Assembly (NCBI RefSeq): GCF_048128805.1
Contig: NC_136004.1
Span: forward strand, 18,474,185-18,538,184
Direction of reading: 5' to 3'
Length of the DNA stretch: 64,000 nt
Source: Centroberyx gerrardi
Lineage: Eukaryota; Chordata; Actinopteri; Beryciformes; Berycidae
How positions within the stretch are numbered: the stretch's first letter is position 1; every line of letters starts with the position of its first letter. Positions 23,501 to 36,689 of this stretch are shown one piece after another. Under the pieces are notes generated by a model. It made no database searches. It saw nothing but the letters and a program-made list of their open reading frames with translations, and had not been told where the DNA came from. A program made the translations under genes and the position numbers.

Positions 23501-26500
23501 GTGCCATGCACAATAGGGTACTACTTGACAGGTTGATACAGAATGAGAAAAAACATACAGCATTACAACATTACGTTTATGTCTGGTTTGAAGTGCCATA
23601 GTGTATTTATGTTAAAACTATAACTTTAACTGGACAAATACATCAAAGTGAGTGACATCATTATGGATAATTGGAGCAGCTAAAATGTGTGATATTCTGT
23701 CCATAAACTCCAAAGGAGTATGATGTTTTAATAATGGTCTATTAAATTGAAACACAGATTTAATTTTAAATTAAAATTGAAACTGAAAATAAAAAAAACC
23801 CTAAAACTAATTGCTAGCCCAAACTTCAACATTTGCCTAAAAACATTGGTGACAATTTCTTCTGTAGATCACTAGGCTATATGCCCCTGTGGCATCATCA
23901 GGTCTGCAAGCCCACCATCTTAAAATGACAGAGATAAAAAAAAATGCACCATCTGGGGTGTGCATGAATTATAGTCATTTATAGCCTAGAGCCTGTTAGC
24001 TCACTATATAGGTGATGAACAGGTTCAATAGGTCTAACAGCATGACTAAGTTGCATCAAAAAATTGGTTAAACCAATAAGGTGGTTGATAGAGCAGGCTA
24101 AGCTGAGGTAAATATTTTGTCTCTCACTTCTGCTATAAATAGAAAGAACTTTGGCATGAAGTGTTGCCACAGCACAATGTGGAAGCGAAAGCAATCAAAC
24201 GAATGCATGCATACAAAAAGAAAAGCTTTGTAATATACGGAGCACATCAGGAGTTAAATAGCTTCAGCCCATTAAAAACAAGTTGTGAACATCAAAGCAA
24301 TTTAGGATAAAATAGGCTACATGCTGGTCTCCTCTTCTCTGCTGCCTGCTCTGACTTTCCCATCACTTGTCTCAGATCTGCCAGTGTAGAGTAGGCCTGT
24401 TTCACTTCACTCTGTCATCTTTTCTCAATATTAAACGGAAATTTCAAGTGTTAGAGCTTTATCAGCTGGCACAGGCTTGGCACAGCAGTTGTACAGCAAT
24501 AATCAATCCTTGCAGTGATGGCAGTATGTTAACTTTTGGGGCCCCAGCAAAGTCGTATGTGTGTGGTACAATCAAACCGTAGTTTCTTATCACTGGAATT
24601 AGGCTAGGTGTATCACACAAGATTGTGTAAATGACTGTGTCAGTTTATCTGGGCTGTGTACGGCCTACGTGGCAAACTGCATTTAGGCAGACTGAGAAGC
24701 TTGTGTCCCAATACAACCTCAACACAGTCCATCCTGTTTTCCCCATATTACCCATTGTGGATTGAATAGGCCTAGTGTTTGAGGGGGATCCAAACCTTAG
24801 CCCAGGATTTCCCTAGCCTAAATCATGGGCAGAGTGGGAAATTAACACAAGCTACTAGCCAGCTGGTAAATTTTACCTGTGGCTCTACTAAGCCACTTTG
24901 GCAGGTAACTGACGATTGTTTGGAGGTCCCTTTATGAATCAATTTGCCTGGTAAATTAAATTTTGGAGACCACCAGCCACGAAAATGTCAATTTCCTGTC
25001 CTGATCAGAGGGCTACTGTGCAACCTCTGTCTGAGAGCCATGGCAATCCAGTAAGGTAGAGAACTGGACTCATACAATGCATGGTATGAGGAGGATTAGT
25101 CTACATTATCCTCTAATCCTATATGGTGTCCTATATGGCATTGTGTCAGACAAGACTCTCAATTTCCAGTTGATTGTAAAGGTTTGTTATGTTTGACATG
25201 GTTTAAAGAGGGACCTGTTAAATTAACACACAACTGAACAATGGCACTAAGGTTTGGAATGCAGTCAGCCAAGTAACAGCCTGAATGGTAACTGGGCAGT
25301 CTAGTTTGGTTTGAGTTGGCAACTTGGCATGCATGCTCCATTCAGACTAATATTCTGTATTTCCCTCCACGAGGAAGCAAGTATGCTACAATATTATGTA
25401 CTGTAAACAGCAGAGAGAGCCTCCCCCTAAACAGCGAGCGCTACAATGCTGCGCCCCTTGCATAACAGTGTTGCCTCTCATGGGAGTGACATTTTGCCTC
25501 ACAATGAGAACAATCATTGCTCTTCATGTGGGAGGATGGCCTAGATAGTCTAACATTGACTTTCTGTGGAAAGAAGGGAAGGCATGTGGACAATCAGTTA
25601 TGATTGAACTGAATGAAGCACAAATCTTGTTTTGGGTCAATGGTGTGATCGACAAGTCAGGTAGGGTATTCTCCAGTTTCCAGGCACTACACTGCAATAG
25701 ATCACCAGCTATGGAAAATCAAACACAACACGTCAGCCGAATGGGTGCTGCTCATGTGATTCAGCAGTTCGGTGAAACTAGGGCAAGTGCACGTGAAGCA
25801 ATTTCCCAATGCAAACATTCCCTATTTGTATTGCAAATAGTCCCGTCAGCTTTAATGACAATGTGACCGAGGACTAGTGCTGCCAGGTCTGACAACCACA
25901 ACAGGCTGAGACAAACAAATTATGTTGCATGGGCAGCGACGGCACTTTTTTTCTGTACTTGATCCCTGTTGCTTGTACTTGAACCAATCTTGTAGTAGGA
26001 AGTATGGCAGATTGGAGTTATGATCCCAGAGGTACCATATTTTAGTTTTATATGTGCGGTGAATTTTAAACAGACTGGAACTCCATGATTATGGAACATT
26101 TTAGTGACCAAGTTTTAGGTGAGATTTGACTTCCAATGCTGTTGTTGGATTTGTCTTGATACAGTAGTGTCGGCTCCAGCTGCTGTCTATTCTGTTTCCC
26201 AGCTCTAAGCTGATGATATTTGAGCATGCAACAAACAGACTGTTTGGTGTTGGTCCTCACTTGTGTCTGTTACATATTGCCTTGTCTGTTCAGTTTAGTA
26301 TTAGGTTTATCCACTTGTCATGGCTCTCTAAGCTGACTATTCTTTATCTTTTATAACAAGCAAGGTTGCTTTCTTAAAGCCATCATAAATAACAATTCTT
26401 AATCAACCTGCCTGCTTTAAAAGCCTAAAGAAATGTAATAGAAAATAAAGTTCATAAATCAACAATCTGTGTCAGCTGGTTGGTCTCATGTATATTATAA

Positions 26501-26635
26501 AAGGCATCAAACAAAAACCTGTCTGGCTATTGAGAGGCTGCTGTTTATGCAGAAGATATTAACTGACAAACCACTCAGTCAGTGAGGAACTGATTAAGAG
26601 TGTGTGACACTGTGTCATCATCTGGACGACTTTAC
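17586..26635 (-). other. snx18: snx18 intron 1
   Basis: A 9,050-bp intron with a GTAAAG donor at 26635 and a CAG acceptor at 17588-17586, phase 1. Mammalian SNX18 also has nearly all of its coding sequence in a long first exon, which fits. No other exon or nested gene is visible; frames of up to 141 codons (for example minus 20427-20002) lack recognisable features. Content includes a G-run cluster at 19677-19698, a more GC-rich patch near 20640-20880, and GA-rich stretches near 22970-23040. Confidence 0.85.
19677..19698 (+). other. Potential G-quadruplex motif
   Basis: Four G-runs (GGG, GGGG, GGGGG, GGGG) are separated by loops of 1, 1 and 4 bases, meeting the usual G3+N1-7 rule. It lies on the plus strand, which is the template strand of the snx18 intron. 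Confidence 0.7.
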
Positions 26636-28151
26636 CTTTCTGGACGTGGATGATGTCTGGGTAGTTTGCCAGGTGGCCCTGGTAAAGAGCTAACAAATCC
26701 ATGATTGGGTCGAGATCCTTGCTGGGTTGCTCAGCAAAATAGTCACCGATGGCTTCGTATGCCTCCCCGGTGAAGGAGATGGCTTGGTTGAGTCCAACAG
26801 AATACGCCTGCTGGTCCATTTCAAAGGCTTGGCTGAGGACCTTGAATGACAGCCCCACTTTCTGGTACTCCTTCTTGAAGCCGGTGATCTGCTTGCGGGC
26901 AAACTCATTGATGGTGGCGTTGAGCTGCAGGGCGCCGTCGTCCATCCTTTTGGTGAAGGCTTTGAAGCCGTCTATTTTGCTCTCAACCTCCTGCAGGTCG
27001 AGCGGAGCCGGGGGGGTGCTGATGGTGAGGAAGAAGTTGGCCCCGACCATCTCGTCCTTCTCCGCCTTCCTCTTCCCCTGTTTCCAGGCCTTCTCGTCCG
27101 CGCTGTTGCAGCTGAGGAAGTGCTGGAACACATCACACCTGGCCAGGACAGGGTGGCTGGTCATGTGGTTCATCCACCATATGAGGCCCTTCCTCCTCTT
27201 GGAGATGAAGTCCTCCTCGAAGCGCCCGGTGGCCTGCTTCTCTGGGATGTGGGGCACCGAGATGACGGGGAATTTCTCCACCAGCCGAGCATACAGCCAG
27301 TCAAAGTGCTTATACCTCCTGTTCACCTGGGTCTGCGTGTGGGTGGGCGTCAGCTTGTAGGAGATGTAGCTTTTCATGCCCTTGAACTTGGTCTGCTTGG
27401 TGGGGTCGTCGATCGTACAAGCGAACGGGTACGGGTTCTCCTGCCACTCGGGACCGTACTGACCCATCACCACGCAGATCTTATCTCCATCCTTCACAAA
27501 GCCAGATGCTTCCCCGAGCACAAACGCTTCTCCTCCTGACTTCACGAAGGTCGAAAACCTGTTCAGGTTTCTACTGACCGTGGCTGAACTTTTTGCTTGC
27601 TGTGCATTTCCCCCTCTTGACATTGAGGATGTGGACACTCTGTAAGTGGATGGCCCATTGCCTTCAAAATCGTGGTAGCTTCCTGCCACAGTTCCTGGCT
27701 CATCTGCCACAGTGGAGCTGTCATCCCAGTCATCATCCCAGTCATCATCACTCCCCTGGCTGGTCTGCTGATAGCTCTGCTGCTGCTGCTGTTGCGGGGG
27801 GGGTGAGAAAGTGGTGAAGCCAGGCGCTGCTGGTTTAGAGGAGTTCTCAACTTTATTCTGAGGTTTATACGAGGCGTCAAAACCTCCGGTCGGGATATTG
27901 GCGTAACGGGAGTCCGGATAAGTGTCCCCAGATGTGCTGCTGTTGTTGTTGAACGTGGAGGCGGCGTCGTTCCTCAGGATCTCCACGTAGGACGCGGGGA
28001 ACAGTCCTCTCTCCCCTTTGCTGTTCGCTCCCTCAAACCAGCCCTCGATGTCCTGCTCGCTGTACAGAGTCACAATCTCGCTCTCTCTCACCGATATCTC
28101 CCCGGGGTTTTCAGAGTTGAAGTCGTACAGTGCTCTGGCTTTCAGCGCCAT
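26636..28151 (-). CDS. snx18: Sorting nexin 18, coding exon 1 (SH3, linker, PX, most of BAR)
   Basis: Sorting nexin 18 is a cytosolic protein that binds phosphoinositide-rich membranes and recruits dynamin and actin regulators for endocytic and endosomal tubule formation and autophagy (family knowledge). This exon encodes residues 1-505 and the first base of codon 506. Visible order: SH3 domain about 1-60 (ALYDF at 7-11, [11 protein letters not shown] near the end); a Ser/Gln/Pro-rich linker with a six-Gln run at 120-125; an acidic patch [13 protein letters not shown] at 134-146; a conserved [19 protein letters not shown] block near 190; a PX domain about 240-347 with [13 protein letters not shown] at 278-290; then the BAR domain from about 360. 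The start ATG has A at -3 and G at +4. The frame is open for another 25 codons beyond the donor, but AAAG|GTAAAG followed by exon 2 restores the family sequence. Total length is 589 residues against about 628 in human; the difference is in the linker. Whether this is the a or b teleost duplicate is not decidable here. Confidence 0.97.
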
Positions 28152-28570
28152 GATTCACGGCCACTGGAGCGGCAGCGCCGAGCAGAAGCGGGGCTAGCTG
28201 GCTGGCCGGCCGGGGGGGGGAGTACAGCGGGCAGGCTAGCCAGTCAGCCCACCCAAACTACTGGAACTCCGTGTACAAACTTACACGGGCTACACAGCGT
28301 GAGAAAACTCCTTTATATCCCTTACAGCGCGCTCCTTCCTCAGAGGACGTGGTCCGTTTGGTCAAAATCGTAAGGAGATCCTGCTGTTTTGGTCCAGAGG
28401 TTGCAGTGTGGGAAAGTGAAGCGAAGGTATTTAGGTTACAACACTCGCTGCTCCAGCCTCCTCTGATCAGACGCGTCTGTGTCGCGCTGCGCAGCAACCG
28501 CACGCAATCAGTCCGAATAATCGAGGGAGGAGCTAGGATGCTGTAACCCACCAGACAACACCAATCAAGC
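28152..28570 (-). promoter_or_regulatory. snx18: snx18 5' UTR and CpG-rich promoter
   Basis: The region just upstream of the snx18 start is GC- and CpG-rich compared with its surroundings (for example GCGCTGCGC near 28487). A TATAAA-like motif occurs on the minus strand at 28317-28312, which would place a start site near 28285 and a 5' UTR of roughly 130 bases. An ATTGG (inverted CCAAT) motif sits near 28565. A poly-G run at 28212-28220 lies in the presumed 5' UTR. The start site is inferred from motif spacing only. Confidence 0.6.
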
Positions 28571-28586
28571 CTTGTGTGCACTGAAG

Positions 28587-28914
28587 CAGGCTTTCCCAAA
28601 CTTGTTGAACGTAAAGGGCACCCAAATGAATAGCCTGCTCTTCATATCACTGACCCCCTCATTTAATAAAGGTGTTGTCCCAGGAACCCCCATTTGAGAG
28701 GATTTTTGTAGGTATTGTATTGTAGGTGGGGAGATAACAGTGGAAAGGGTGACACATCTGATGGGAATAGGCATTATACAGTCTCCTAGTGCTAACTTTA
28801 AGTGAATGTAAATGTAAAAAAAATGTAACAATTTTCTCTTTTTTTTTTGCTGTGGACCCCTGGATCCCCCTTAAGGACCCCTGGGGCTCCCGGAACCCAG
28901 TTTGGGAACCACTG
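28587..28914 (+). mobile_element. hAT-like MITE
   Basis: The right end, CCCAGTTTGGGAACCACTG, is the inverted form of the familiar CAGTGGTTCCCAAACTGG terminus of a common vertebrate hAT-derived MITE. The left end, CAGGCTTTCCCAAACTTG, is a diverged match. Inside are the typical GGACCCCTGG/AGGAACCCCC words next to the right and left ends. No clear 8-bp target duplication remains. It is 328 bp long and has no coding capacity. It sits just upstream of the snx18 promoter. Confidence 0.75.
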
Positions 28915-30260
28915 TTAATTAGAGACATCTCCTCATGTGAAATGATGCCCACTTATGCTCTTTACTTATATAGGCTACTCTTAGAATTTACAATTTAGCT
29001 TGTTTTCACAAAGCCACAAAGTGACGCATGTCAAATCAAAGCACTCTTAATTACTCATGTTTCTTATTTAACAGAGTACAGTATAACATTCATCATAACA
29101 AAATAACAGCCTATCATATATTCACTTCTTTCAGAAAACATTCCCTGATAATAATTTATGGTGTAAGCTTTGTAGAAAACTTGAAATTCTACATTACATT
29201 CTTGTAGTCGGTGTGTAAAGCTGAGGCCAACACTGTTACACTATTCATAGGCTCTCTGGTTTATCAATTTAAGATAAGAGTGCAACTTCAAAGTGGAGGA
29301 TGTCAGTTTAAGCTGGGAACCTGGGAACCTTCACAGTCCCATTATCTTGAAGAATTTCTTCTGCATGTTTAGTTCCTACAAAATACACATACCATACTGG
29401 CATCAACAGTATTAAAGGCATTGGACTTTTAATCACAATGTTATAAATAAATCATGCTGTAAAAGTCCAATGTAGTAGATATAGAAATGTAACCATCACA
29501 ACAAATATCAAATATAAAAGAATGAATGATAAAATATTGATGAAAAATAATATTGCTAAATCAATTAATCATTTCAACAGGAAAATTATCTTGTCCTAGC
29601 AATCATTTTTACAGTCCTTGATGTTATTCTGTTTAGTCACTTTTTTTAGTCACCATGGCACAACATGGTCCTCAAAAGGAATATAATATGTGTGACTGGA
29701 CAGACTGCGATCGAGAATCCTCTCTTGAGGGTGTGTGGTGGAGAAATGGAGTTTGTTTTATGCATCAAACATAAGGTTGCATATGGATGACAGAGAATCT
29801 CTTGGCCCTTGCAATGGCTCAGTGAAAGTGAGAGATTTTGTTTTGGGTTGAATGGTTTATTTATCAGATGCACTGAAGATGACGATGTGGCATTTGCTGA
29901 TCAGTTTACCATTTGTTGTAATTAACAGAAAATAGCATTGACTTTTGACATTCATATATGCAATTCCTACACCTATTCTAGTTCAGTTTGAATTAATGAA
30001 CATTCACATTCAATTTCTCCTATAGCCAGAAATGAGAAAGGACTTTGTCCCATCCTCTAATCTGTGATGCCATGCACAGCTTCACAGAAAATGAATTGGT
30101 TATGATAGTGTGACTGTGACATTACCCAAGATGCTTTTCAGGGGGAAAAAGTATATTTTTGCACTGATAGAATTGAAGGAGTGACTTTATTACTCAGTTA
30201 GTCTTCTTATGTTCCTCAAATTTTGAGAAGTCATAGGCAAAGAAGGAGCTCCAGGCTGGA
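28915..30260. other. Intergenic, nothing recognised
   Basis: AT-rich unique-looking DNA with chance frames up to 75 codons only. Confidence 0.5.
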
Positions 30261-30261
30261 T

Positions 30262-30535
30262 GGTCAGACTGATATACGTGAGACTGATATATCAGACTGA
30301 TATATCAGGCTGATGTTGGCCTTTCAATAAAAATCAGATATTGGCCAGTCAAGAATAAAATTCTAGGGGAAACACTGAATCCTTGTAGGCTTTTGGAATG
30401 TTTTGGATTTTTTTGCACAGAAATAGTCAAATTTATATATACAGAATGTCGGCACAAAATATTGGCTATTGGCTGCCTCCATCCAAAAATATTGGCATTG
30501 GTATTGGCCTTCAAAAACCCATAGCAGTCGAAACC
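30262..30535. mobile_element. hAT remnant related to the element at 47623-48880
   Basis: The right part contains ATTGGCATTGGTATTGGCCTTCAAAAACCCAT ending in GTCGAAACC (interrupted here only by reading limits); in reverse this matches the left terminus at 47623 (GGTTTGACCGATATGGGTTT, then GAAGGCCAATACC). The left part has GACTGATATATCA repeated about four times in tandem. The copy is short and diverged, with no coding sequence. Confidence 0.6.
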
Positions 30536-31109
30536 TACCAGGCTATACATCCTAAAATATCGTTACAAACTACAGTCTTGTTGCTCTTGTTTCAAACTTT
30601 AGCAGCGAACCGTTCATGTTTACAAATGCTGGTTGTGTTCAAGGCCACAGGAATACCACTAAATCTTAAACTGAATGGTGTTTCCTCTTAATGTGGATGA
30701 ATAAAAGCCCAAATTAACATTATCTGAGTGTGTTTGTATACTCAGGGGTCCAATCAGACTCTAAGTAATCATTTTTATCAGTTCAGACACAAATATGCTC
30801 ACTCAAAAACACCCAAACGTTTCGTGTTTGGTTGACATGCTATGACATAAACAAACCATTTCCTCTGGGAGGAATGCATGTTGACATGGGGAATGCAGCA
30901 GGAGTGCTTATTAACCATTCCTATACTAGACTGTGTAGTTCTGGATGAGCCCTTTACTCTGGTCGATACTGCCCCCTTGTGGCTATTATTGCCATTTTGG
31001 TTGTACAAGAGTGTGGCCTATAGACTCTTTGGTAGTGATGATAATCTGATCCCTGTCAAGAAATCCTCTTTTTCCTCCATAAAGCGCACGGTCAGTTACA
31101 GAATAGCAC
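30536..31109. other. Intergenic, nothing recognised
   Basis: Chance frames up to 100 codons; no protein family or repeat recognised. Confidence 0.5.
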
Positions 31110-31245
31110 GCTTTAGGGACTCAGGGACTCAGTGTCTTGCTCAGCAGCACTTCAGCAGGGCAGGCGCAATGGGGGTTTGAACCCTGGTCCACCAGTTGAG
31201 GCAGAGTCTCCTTACTCACTATGTCACCCAGATGCCCCTAGGCTT
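31110..31245 (-). mobile_element. SINE remnant, minus orientation
   Basis: The order CTTGCTCAGCAGCACTTCAG, GGTTTGAACCCTGGTC, CCAGTTGAGGCAGAG..., ATGTCACCCAGATGCCCC resembles the reverse complement of a fish tRNA-related SINE, with GGTTTGAACC in the place of box B. Divergence prevents a family name. Confidence 0.5.
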
Positions 31246-34059
31246 TACAGGGTGCATATCATATCATCAGAATTTGTGTGAGAGTGTGAGTTTAGTTCAA
31301 ATTGTCATTAACAAGACAAGCCTGATGTTTCCTCAATTGATCAAAGCATCCAAGAACTCATCTGACTTTGCCACATATTTTTTCCCCTCAATAAAGTAAA
31401 AACATTGCATGAACTGTAAATTGTAAGCTATGATGTGCTAGTGTACGACACTATTATTAGTATAACCATGTAACAACAGCACTAAATTCACTCATATTAG
31501 CATATTGCTAGAGGCCACCAGAGGTCACTCCTCTCACACTCAAGCCTTCAGTCAAACACATGGAAGAGAGAGAGAGACAACACTACTAATGATCTTTTGG
31601 AGAATTCCGTCTCTGACTTGGCATTGGACCTGACAAGTAGTTTTCATGATTAAAAAGCATCACTTTTATTAATTTACACTCATGCATGTATGATGTACTC
31701 ACTCACACTGCCAGTGGTCATTAAATGGCTACTTACCAATCAAATCATGGCTCATTAAAGTATTTTAATAGAAGATTATACACTGAGTTTGCACACGCTA
31801 AAATACGCTGCATATTAATATACATCCACTATGCATTTCAATGTCTTTTCAACATTCTCCATAATTGTCAGACCTGTGCAGAAGGCATCAAACTCACCCA
31901 CCCATCCACTTATTGTGTTCAGGGAGATTTCATTTATAGCACAGCACATGAAATATTGAGCAGGAGTGTGGTCTCTGGGGAACGTGGATTACTTCAGTAT
32001 GCAGCCTGCATCACATTATGAGACATGTGATTTTTACTGCTCCTCTAATCAGGATGATAGCACATAATTGTTTCGTCTTGGCTCAAAATATATGCTTCCC
32101 ACCAGATAATTCTTGTTCATTTTTATACTGTTAATTTGGCCCTGTCTGGTTAAGATAGTGGCATTGCAAACTGATTACAGTTTTCTGTATGTGTACAGCT
32201 TGACTTTTGGGGAAGCTAATTAAAAGGAGCTGTGGCATCAAGTGTACCATGTGTACCACAGAATTAGCTATGGTGTCTATGGCTCTCTATGGTAAGCCAT
32301 CATGAGGAACCTTTGGACACCTACATGGATAGAGGACAGCATGACCATTAAGGAGCCAAGCCCAAGATGACACAAAATCTGTTCTGAGTTAAACCCATTA
32401 TCACATCTGACACAGAGCCAAGGTTTTGTCTCCATTCTGGACTTATCTAATCAACTCATCTTATCTAATCGACTCATCTGCCATTTATGGATCTTATCTG
32501 TCATCATCTGTGTATCTTTTGCTATATATTAACCTACTTTTATCTTGTGCATCTGTGATTAATCCAATGCCGCTACAATGGAACAATTCTTGTGAGAGTA
32601 TGCTTAGTAGTCTTCTTTCATACATTATGTCTAGTCTGAAGTATATGTGAGGGCCTGTTACATTTTGCTCCACACCTATCTCGTTAATCCTGTCTTGTGT
32701 AACTGTCAAGTAATGTTTCAGCACCAGCTCACCAGGTCAAATTCCTTGGTTAGGTTTACTCATTGCACTTGGCAAATAAAACCAATTTCGATTGATCACA
32801 GAGCCACCTAGTGGCAGAATAAGGTTTGGAATATCTAGATTTCACAATGTGGAAAAATGTCATAATTTTTGTAATATCCAACATATTTATATGCATATCA
32901 GATGAGATCCTTATATTCCAACTTATACAATAAAGAGGGCAGCATATCAACCAGACCATACCATGGACTCTAACAGACACAGCCTGTTATTTGCCAGGTT
33001 GAAAGGGGCAACAATCAATTTATGTTATTCCTGAAGTCAAGAAGAGTCTAACCGGTATTTGTAACCATGAGAACCAAGGATATAAGCAATGGTGCCGTGA
33101 TGCACAGTCTGGAGCTGCTCACTAAAAATAAATTGCTGCCTTCATAGACACATATGGTTTCTGTCAGAATTTTCACATCTAGGAATGTAAAACTGAATAA
33201 AATAAATATAATATCTGATTGCAATTTTGAAATCAAAACTGCCACAAACATTTTGGACTGCATAGAAGCCAATGTGGTGTGGTGTGGTGTGGTGGCCTGA
33301 TTGACTGAAGTTTTCCTTCTGTGTGGTGGCCATTGGCCTCTCTGTGAGTAATGAAACATTCTCTATGCACTTGGTGCAATGTGAGCATAGTTTTCATGTG
33401 TCTTTATGGTTGGGTTTAGAGGAGTTTTCTAACCCAGGAGTCATCTGCTAGTAAAGGCTGGAAATCACTCTTTAACTTCCAAATGAACTATACATCACAG
33501 TCGTGCTGCCAGTTCCAAACCACAAAATGTGGCTTTATGCCTTGAAAATCACACTACATCCACCTTTACCATGTTTTCTATTTTATTCTCTGTAGAGCTG
33601 TACATCGGTGTTATATCCCAGATGATTAGGGGACATGACAAACTTCTTCTCTAGGGCTATGGGAGAAAGTAACCGTTTATTACCATATTACAATGAACAT
33701 GAGTGAAATCAGGCAATCTGGGAAAATTTGGGGAATTTTAACTTCTGCAACCTATTCCGACATCCAACCAATACAATGGGGCCTCTATGAAATCTCCATG
33801 ATGTTGTCTAACCACATCAAAGGGAAAATTGTAGACACCATACTCACAGGAGACATGACACACCTTTTAGTGTTCTTTGTGCCAAAACAATTTTTTCTGG
33901 CTGCATTTGGTAATCTGTGACAGCTAACTAGGTGATCTGGGACACTCATGCATTATTTTTAGAGAAAGCTTAAATCAACCTAATTTATGCTGGCAAAAGT
34001 TAATGAAAATACCAATATTGTATGTTTTTGCATAGTTTTAAAAAATATATATATGTTTA
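31246..34059. other. Intergenic; small tandem repeats only
   Basis: No gene recognised. Small features: an imperfect 18-bp tandem duplication at about 32444-32479 (TTATCTAATC(A/G)ACTCATC), and four GTGGT-type units at 33274-33295. Frames of up to 103 codons (minus 33359-33048) have no recognisable domain. Confidence 0.5.
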
Positions 34060-35600
34060 TTGCATTTTAGGTAGAACAGCAAACAGACAGGCATGTGCAT
34101 GCACACATAAGAAGGGAGACAGAAACAGACAAATATATATATTACAAATTTAAAAAAATTCACCACCAAAGGTATGACAACAATACAGTTTCCGTACAGA
34201 GTTCCAGGTACATAGATATAGACTCAGGACTTTCTTGCTTGAGTCTAAGTGCTCAACATATAGGACCACAGAGGGGACCATATCTTCCAAAAATGTTCAG
34301 ATCTCTGATTTAAGTCATAAGTCGGTTTCTCTAAAGGTAAAAGATCGGAGGCCTGTTTTAATCACATCTTCACAGATGGAACATCAGGAGAAGACCAGAG
34401 CAACAAAATACATTTCTTTGCAAGATATATGAGAGGATTGAGAAGCTTCTCAGAGTCTTTATCAAATGCTACATTCTTGTCATGATACAATACATACAGA
34501 TTTGGACTAATGTCAAAAGTCCTGTGAAACATCTTTTGAATGTGTGAGTGGATTCCTTTCCAGAAGGACTGGATCTTGTCACTGCTCCAAAAACCATGCA
34601 TGACAGTGCCCAGATCCCTTTTACATTTAAAGCATAAATTACAGTAGATGTATTTGGGAACATTCCATGAGGACAGACTGGTATATGATAGACTCTGTGA
34701 AAGAATGTAAAATTAAGCTGCTGTATATTTATGGATGTGCATTTAGGGTACATCGTTTCACAGATCTTCCTCACTGAATGTTTCCCCTATATGCTCTTCC
34801 CAGACACGTTTCAGTGATTCATGTGAGGAAGAGCCTGTATTGGCTAACATGTGGTCGATATCATACATCAGAAGTCAGAAAACTCTCTATCTCAGCTTTT
34901 TTAAGATGTAACTTCCTTTCCTTTCTCTGACAATCTAAAACAATCCTCAGTTGGAGGTACTTGAAGAAGTCCTTATTGGGAGGATTGAATTCTTCTCTAA
35001 GTTGTTGAAATGTTTTCAGTATCCTCAGTAAAGAGAGATGATAAATTAATAATTCCATTGAGTTTCCATTCCAGACGTCCAATACTTTTCATCTGGGAAG
35101 GAAAGTCTGGGTTATGAATGATTGGGGACCAGAGTGAAATATGGGCTGGGATCTTCAAGTATCTCCTTACGTCTCTCCAAGCTAGGAGAGTGTTATTCAG
35201 TATATCCTATAGTGGTTGGATTTACCTTGAATTTCATCTAGCCTATGAATGAATAATAATGATGGCAAAGTATAGATTTGATCCCTACCCACTACAGTCA
35301 CGTCTGTCCAGACTCCAGTTTATCACCTGCCTTATCTGTGCTGACCCATAATATTGCCCCAAATTGCACAAGGAGGCACCTCCCAAGCATAGCTCCCAAG
35401 TCTTTGGGTTTTATCATTTTACTGAATCTCACTCTTGGTTTCTTTTTATTCCAGATATATTTGGATATAGTATGATTGAGTTTCTGAAAAAATGAGAGAA
35501 GCAGATAGCTAGGGAGGTTCTGGAACAGGTAGTCCAACCTGGGAAGGATACAGATTACATTGATCCTGCCAATTTATTTTCCTTTTTTATTAAAAGCTAA
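34060..35600 (-). pseudogene. 5'-truncated, decayed L1/Tx1-like LINE (ORF2 C-terminal part)
   Basis: Several minus-strand frames together resemble the region downstream of the reverse transcriptase in L1-type ORF2. The 35537-35298 frame contains YLFQNLPSYLLLSFFQKLNH and IWNKKKPRVRF, matching the conserved FF..L.....FIWN.K..R block. The 35082-34861 frame has TFQQLREEF and NKDFFKYLQLR. The 34774-34469 frame has FFHRVYHIP, and 34601-34362 begins with HGFWSSDKIQSFW, corresponding to the H.FW.C element. The frames shift against each other and stops separate them, so the copy is dead. The RT core and ORF1 are absent, as expected for 5' truncation; the 3' end is near 34060. Confidence 0.75.
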
Positions 35601-36330
35601 TATGTTATTCGAGTCTTAGGCCTATTTAAACTCTTCATGTCTAACCTCGTTAGACTTCTAGAGATCCTATAAATTCAAACTCAAGGCATAATGTGCATTA
35701 TAAGGTCTAATTGTCTCCTTTCTGTGTCTCTTCCTTGCTCTCTCTCTCTTCTTCGCTCACTGTTTGCCTCTCTCTGCCTGCCGCTTTGGTGCCACTAATC
35801 TGTGATACAATTTCAATGACACAGTTACAATGAATTCATCTATATTTTCATAAAATGTCTATGCAGTATACACAGATCTTATAGGTAGGCGGATACGAAT
35901 ATGAATATACATATTTTCTTTCTGTGTGCCTGGAAACCTTTGAGCTAGCTAGCTAATTTAGGTGGTCAAGCAAAAAAGTTTTGACCCCTGACCTAAAAAG
36001 TTACACAGTACAAGATTTAATCCTCTATACTTGCATAACCATGCAAGTACAGGAGGTCCCTAAAATGCCTCTTTCATCCATTTGAAGAGCTTATAACATT
36101 GACCCAGAATACCAGAAACATGTTGTCTCACTTTTTTCTATGTTTTATAAAGTAAAACAGAAGAAAAAAACAAAAAATATAGTTTAATAATTTTTTAATT
36201 AATGTTGTATTGAATTAGTATATCATACACACAATTCCATTACAATTAGGAACATTGTTTTGTTTATGATAGTTTTATAGCCTTAAAGTTAGCAAACCTT
36301 ACCATGCACTTTGTCTGAGGAGCTTCCTCT
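35601..36330. other. Intergenic, nothing recognised
   Basis: AT-rich, with a CT-rich patch near 35720-35780. No frames above 60 codons. Confidence 0.5.
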
Positions 36331-36339
36331 TTGAAGCTT

Positions 36340-36362
36340 GCCCCGCCCCCTCTGTGACGTCA
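36340..36362. promoter_or_regulatory. GC box next to a perfect palindromic CRE
   Basis: CCCCGCCCCC (Sp/KLF-type GC box, about 36341-36350) is followed immediately by TGACGTCA at 36355-36362, the full cAMP-response element. This is about 770 bp upstream of the arl15 exon 1 coding start. The presence of the motifs is certain; use as a distal promoter element is inference, and the pair could belong to a repeat. Confidence 0.5.
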
Positions 36363-36689
36363 CATCCATGAAGTTATGACTTTTGATCGTATGGCATCAC
36401 AGCTAGGGCTTGGTAATACTAATAATTGTTATCTTGTTAGATCAAGAAATCTACACAACAAAGCTTAGGTGTCCTACAATAGCTGATGTCCCAGTGTGAG
36501 TTCACCCCTGTAGACCCAGCTGTCATAGGTCATCTTTGAAATCCGAAATAAAACTCAGATGTTCGCTGTATTGAATATCTACTTAAAATGCTGAAAACTT
36601 GTTCTAAATAGAAGACTGCTTTTTTTTTTTTACATTTCTTCATTATCAGTGTTTTTGAACCAGTACAATAGCTGCCAGAAATAGCGGCG

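Noticed and set aside
26559..26635. Extension of snx18 exon 1 reading frame to the stop at 26559
   Set aside because: A GTAAAG donor at 26635 and exon 2 in matching phase restore the conserved C-terminal BAR sequence; the extra 25 codons are intron read-through.
26749..27539. 203- and 139-codon plus-strand frames
   Set aside because: They are antisense shadows of the GC-rich snx18 coding exon 1.
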